DNA of 7,324 nt from Actinomycetota bacterium (lineage in GTDB: Bacteria; Actinomycetota; Acidimicrobiia; Acidimicrobiales; Iamiaceae). Under the pieces are notes generated by a model, which ran no database searches, was not told where the DNA came from, and saw nothing but the letters and a program-made list of their open reading frames with translations. The stretch is from the NCBI GenBank assembly GCA_017882935.1, contig JADGOP010000111.1:1-7324 (forward strand), in the 5' to 3' direction. This document shows positions 5,658 to 7,324 of the stretch, one piece after another (positions within the stretch are counted from its first letter, which is position 1; each line of letters begins with the position of its first letter). Made by a program: the position numbers and the translations under genes.

Positions 5658-6662
5658 CTAGAAGCCCGCGGGCATGAGCTTGGTGGCGTGCTCGAAGAAC
5701 ACGAACAGCAGCACCAGGAACACCGGCAACCCGGCGAGGTAGGGCACCCAGCGGAAGCGGCGCATGGCCCGCGACACCAGCCAGGCGAGCAGCCACACGC
5801 CCGCGCAGGCGAGGCCCCAGAGGAGCGCCGGGATGCGGGCGGCCTTGGCCCACCACCCAGTGGTCTCCGTGAGCGCGTTGCCGGCGATGATCTGCCGGGC
5901 GGTCGCGGCGTCCTGCCCCTTCAGCTCGGGCACGGGCTTCCCCACCAGCGAGGCGCGCACGATGATGCGCTGGCTGGCGTCGAGCTTGGGGTGGCAGGCG
6001 GTGAGGGTGAGCGCGTTGGGGTACTTCTTGTCCTTCTTGAGCACCCACACGTCGGACGGCTGCACGATGAAGACCCGCTGCACCTGGTAGTGGAACGTGC
6101 CCTGCACCGTGGTGATGAGGATGAGGTCGCCCTGCTTCAACTTGTCGACGTTGGAGAACGGGGCGCCGTAGGTGGTGCGGTGGCCGGCGATGGCGGCGTT
6201 GCCGGCCTGCCCCGGGAACGGCGTCTGGGGGTAGTGGCCGGGTGCCTCGTCGAGCTGCTCGAGGCTGACGCCCTGCACCACGATCTTCTTGACGTGCAGC
6301 TTCGGGATCTCGATGCGCCCGACCACGTCGCCGATGTTGGGCGCGAGGTTGCGCTTCGCGCCGACGTGGGGCCTGGTGGTGGTGGGGGGATCGGGGGAGC
6401 CGGCGCTGGTGGTGGGCGTGCTGCCGGTGTCGGCGGGCCCGACGAGCTGGGCGTACTGCTGGCGCAGCTTGCTCTGGGCCTGCTCCTCGTGCAGGCCCGT
6501 GCCCCACAGCTGGTAGGCCACGAACAGCAGCAGGAGCACGCCGACGGTGATCAGCACCTTGCCGACCGCCCCGAGGATGCGGCTCAGGCTCATGACCGGG
6601 TCACGCGTCGCTGCCGCGACGGGGTCGTGGGCGGTCGGGGCCGGAGGCGCATGGCCGACCAT
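5658..6662 (-). CDS. srtE: Class E sortase with N- and C-terminal membrane helices
   Basis: A 334-residue membrane-anchored transpeptidase. Class E sortases of high-GC Gram-positives cut LAXTG-type signals and join secreted proteins to the cell wall. After a short Pro/Ala-rich cytoplasmic N-terminus comes a helix at about 28-51 (GKVLITVGVLLLLFVAYQLW), then a Thr/Pro/Ser-rich linker at about 77-99. The sortase barrel runs from about 111 to 243. The catalytic residues are His161 in AGHRTTYGAPF, Cys223 in LTLTACHPK and Arg232 in SQRIIVRA; TLTxCHP is typical of class E. Two further helices at about 275-297 and 305-324 follow, with an Arg-rich turn between them. I chose ATG at 6662 because GAGG lies four bases upstream; ATG at 6593 would give a shorter tail, and the frame also opens to 6803. 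It is convergent with the EchA6-like gene and divergent from the secreted protein at 7000. Confidence 0.9.
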   Translation of the reverse strand: MVGHAPPAPTAHDPVAAATRDPVMSLSRILGAVGKVLITVGVLLLLFVAYQLWGTGLHEEQAQSKLRQQYAQLVGPADTGSTPTTSAGSPDPPTTTRPHVGAKRNLAPNIGDVVGRIEIPKLHVKKIVVQGVSLEQLDEAPGHYPQTPFPGQAGNAAIAGHRTTYGAPFSNVDKLKQGDLILITTVQGTFHYQVQRVFIVQPSDVWVLKKDKKYPNALTLTACHPKLDASQRIIVRASLVGKPVPELKGQDAATARQIIAGNALTETTGWWAKAARIPALLWGLACAGVWLLAWLVSRAMRRFRWVPYLAGLPVFLVLLFVFFEHATKLMPAGF

Positions 6663-6875
6663 GATGCCTCGTCGTGGGGGCGCCGCCACATCGGGGTCGC
6701 GTGGTGCCGTGGCCGGGGGTTCGGGCGGCGGACCCCCGGCGAGGTGCGGGCCACGTTCCCCGGGGCATGGGCCGAACGACCTATTTTGCCCGGGTCGCCC
6801 CATGGCCCGCGATTCAGCATCTGACCTGCTCAGACGTAGTCGGTGACGAAAGTGTCAGCCGCTGGAATGGGCCGA

Positions 6876-6891
6876 TGTGACCGCTTGCACA
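6876..6891. promoter_or_regulatory. CRP-like operator candidate
   Basis: TGTGACCGCTTGCACA reads TGTGA-N6-GCACA, one mismatch from the CRP-family palindrome TGTGA-N6-TCACA, and keeps the GTG-N8-CAC core. It lies 109-124 bases before the TTG at 7000. A match this good is uncommon by chance in a few hundred bases, but no CRP-type regulator is visible in the window. Confidence 0.35.
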
Positions 6892-6915
6892 CCCCGGGAG
6901 GTCGTGTCACCATCG

Positions 6916-6946
6916 CCAGGTCTGGGCCATTTTGCGTGCCCAGGTC
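6916..6946. repeat. Nested direct and inverted repeats upstream of the secreted-protein gene
   Basis: CCAGGTC occurs at 6916-6922 and again at 6940-6946, 24 bases start to start. Between them CTGGGC (6922-6927) and GCCCAG (6938-6943) form a six-pair stem with a ten-base loop. The elements share bases, so only one arrangement can be used at a time. This could be an operator or a leader hairpin about 55 bases before the start codon. Confidence 0.4.
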
Positions 6947-6988
6947 AGGGCAACAGCGGCGGCGCACGGGCGTGGCCGGCGGACTCTC

Positions 6989-6998
6989 AAGGGGGAAG
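6989..6998 (+). promoter_or_regulatory. Ribosome binding site that fixes a TTG start
   Basis: AAGGGGGAAG aligns with the ideal AAGGAGG, with G for A that can still wobble-pair with the anti-Shine-Dalgarno U. The AAGGGGG core ends four bases before TTG at 7000. It is the best ribosome site in the window and the main reason for choosing TTG over the ATG at 7036, which would remove the basic start of the signal peptide. Confidence 0.65.
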
Positions 6999-6999
6999 T

Positions 7000-7324
7000 T
7001 TGAGACGCGTTCTGTCTATCTTCACGCCGATCCTCATGGTCGGCATCAGCCTGCTGAGCGTGGTGGCCGCAGCGCTCGCCACCGCGCCCGCGGCAGGGGC
7101 CGCCACCACGGCCACCGCCCTGAGCTTCAACTGCGTCGCCGGTCCGCTGCCGATCATCGGCGGCACCACGAACGTCACCCAGAACCTCAGCTTCCACACC
7201 GACGCGCCGGCCACCGTCCTCCCCGGCGGAACTTTCAACACGGTGGTCACCACCGACCCGATCGTCGTCCCCGCCAGCCAGACGGCATCGGGCGTCACGG
7301 CCACCGTCAACCACATCTCGAACA
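7000..7324 (+). CDS. Secreted protein with signal peptide, N-terminal part (3' end off window)
   Basis: 108 codons are visible before the window ends. The start is TTG at 7000, behind a good ribosome site; no other in-frame start lies just upstream. Residues 1-34 form a classical signal peptide: MRR, a hydrophobic core at about 4-27, and a likely signal peptidase I cut after Ala-Gly-Ala34. There is no lipobox. The mature part begins ATTATALSFNCVAG and is rich in Thr, Val, Ala and Asn with alternating hydrophobic residues and a PGGTF turn, as in a beta-sandwich (Ig-like) domain. The LSFNC opening and TVLPGGTF segment remind me loosely of secreted actinobacterial domains such as DUF6801, but I cannot confirm this. 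It is divergent from the class E sortase. A C-terminal sorting signal, if any, lies beyond the edge. Function unknown; an extracellular or wall-linked structural protein is the most reasonable guess. Confidence 0.82.
   Translation, partial: MRRVLSIFTPILMVGISLLSVVAAALATAPAAGAATTATALSFNCVAGPLPIIGGTTNVTQNLSFHTDAPATVLPGGTFNTVVTTDPIVVPASQTASGVTATVNHISN

Larger units (their letters stand above)
6663..6999. other. Control region between divergent sortase and secreted-protein genes
   Basis: These 337 bases contain no supported gene; the part from 6663 to 6803 could instead be a longer, Pro-rich sortase N-terminus. The segment from about 6780 to 6950 is less GC-rich than its surroundings. It holds three short inverted repeats: TCTGA-N5-TCAGA at 6820-6834; CGGTGAC-N6-GTCA with CCG after a bulged G at 6841-6861; and CTGGGC-N10-GCCCAG at 6922-6943. 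TGAC or GTCA occurs six times (6822, 6844, 6854, 6878, 6906 and 6944). No canonical -35/-10 pair could be fixed for either gene. Confidence 0.6.

Noticed and set aside
3109..5661. An 850-codon open frame on the plus strand across the kinase region
   Set aside because: It lies antisense to the well-supported FGGY kinase and out of frame with the EchA6-like gene. Its Arg/Gly/Val/Asp-rich translation has no recognisable domain. It exists because stop codons are rare in GC-rich DNA.
6663..6803. Longer sortase N-terminus starting at ATG 6803
   Set aside because: The extra 47 residues are Pro/Arg/Gly-rich, and there is no ribosome site or -10 box before 6803, whereas ATG 6662 has GAGG four bases upstream. 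It is not excluded, because class E sortases can have Pro-rich tails.
6800..6999. Riboswitch or other structured RNA in the leader of the secreted protein
   Set aside because: The inverted repeats are short (five to seven pairs) and I recognise no conserved riboswitch core, so I list them only as repeats or operator candidates.
6907..7314. Minus-strand open frame of 135 codons opposite the secreted protein
   Set aside because: The plus strand has a ribosome site, a complete signal peptide and a plausible mature domain; the minus translation is compositionally biased shadow.
1..7324. CRISPR array, tRNA, rRNA, prophage or toxin-antitoxin genes
   Set aside because: I saw no regularly spaced repeats, no tRNA-like cloverleaf with a T-loop consensus, no rRNA signature and no phage or toxin-antitoxin proteins on either strand.

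Overview
The window is very GC-rich DNA with dense genes and strong third-position G/C, typical of an actinobacterium. A mycofactocin locus, a class E sortase, an EchA6-like crotonase and -10-like boxes a few bases upstream of start codons fit a deep-branching actinobacterium such as Acidimicrobiia. That placement is inference, because no rRNA or marker gene is present.

Layout. (1) 1-1958 is the edge of a mycofactocin locus. The C-terminal part of the creatininase-family peptidase MftE (+) meets the glycosyltransferase MftF (-) tail to tail, 22 bases apart. (2) 1955-2779 (-) is a short-chain dehydrogenase of the mycofactocin-coupled type. Its stop codon overlaps the MftF start in GTGA, so the two form one translationally coupled unit. 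(3) 2828-3124 (-) is a small two-helix membrane protein of unknown role. (4) 3178-4749 (-) is an FGGY carbohydrate kinase. (5) 4847-5599 (+) is a crotonase-fold protein resembling mycobacterial EchA6, in which both catalytic glutamates are replaced. It is divergent from the kinase across a 97-base region with a -10-like box on each side. (6) 5611-5649 is a long imperfect hairpin between convergent genes. (7) 5658-6662 (-) is a class E sortase with one N-terminal and two C-terminal membrane helices. (8) 6663-6999 is a control region with a CRP-like palindrome and several inverted repeats. (9) 7000-end (+) is the start of a secreted protein with a clear signal peptide.

How the genes work together. 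MftE and MftF belong to mycofactocin maturation: MftE trims the modified precursor peptide and MftF adds a glucose chain. The adjacent dehydrogenase is a likely user of the finished redox cofactor. The genes mftA-D would be expected off the left edge. The sortase and the secreted protein are divergent and share a control region, so they may be an enzyme and substrate pair, but the substrate's C-terminus is outside the window. Kinase, small membrane protein and EchA6-like protein show no obvious shared pathway.

I found no wholly new system, mobile element, CRISPR array or RNA gene. The best leads are the rearranged mft locus, the catalytically altered crotonase and the sortase/secreted-protein control region.
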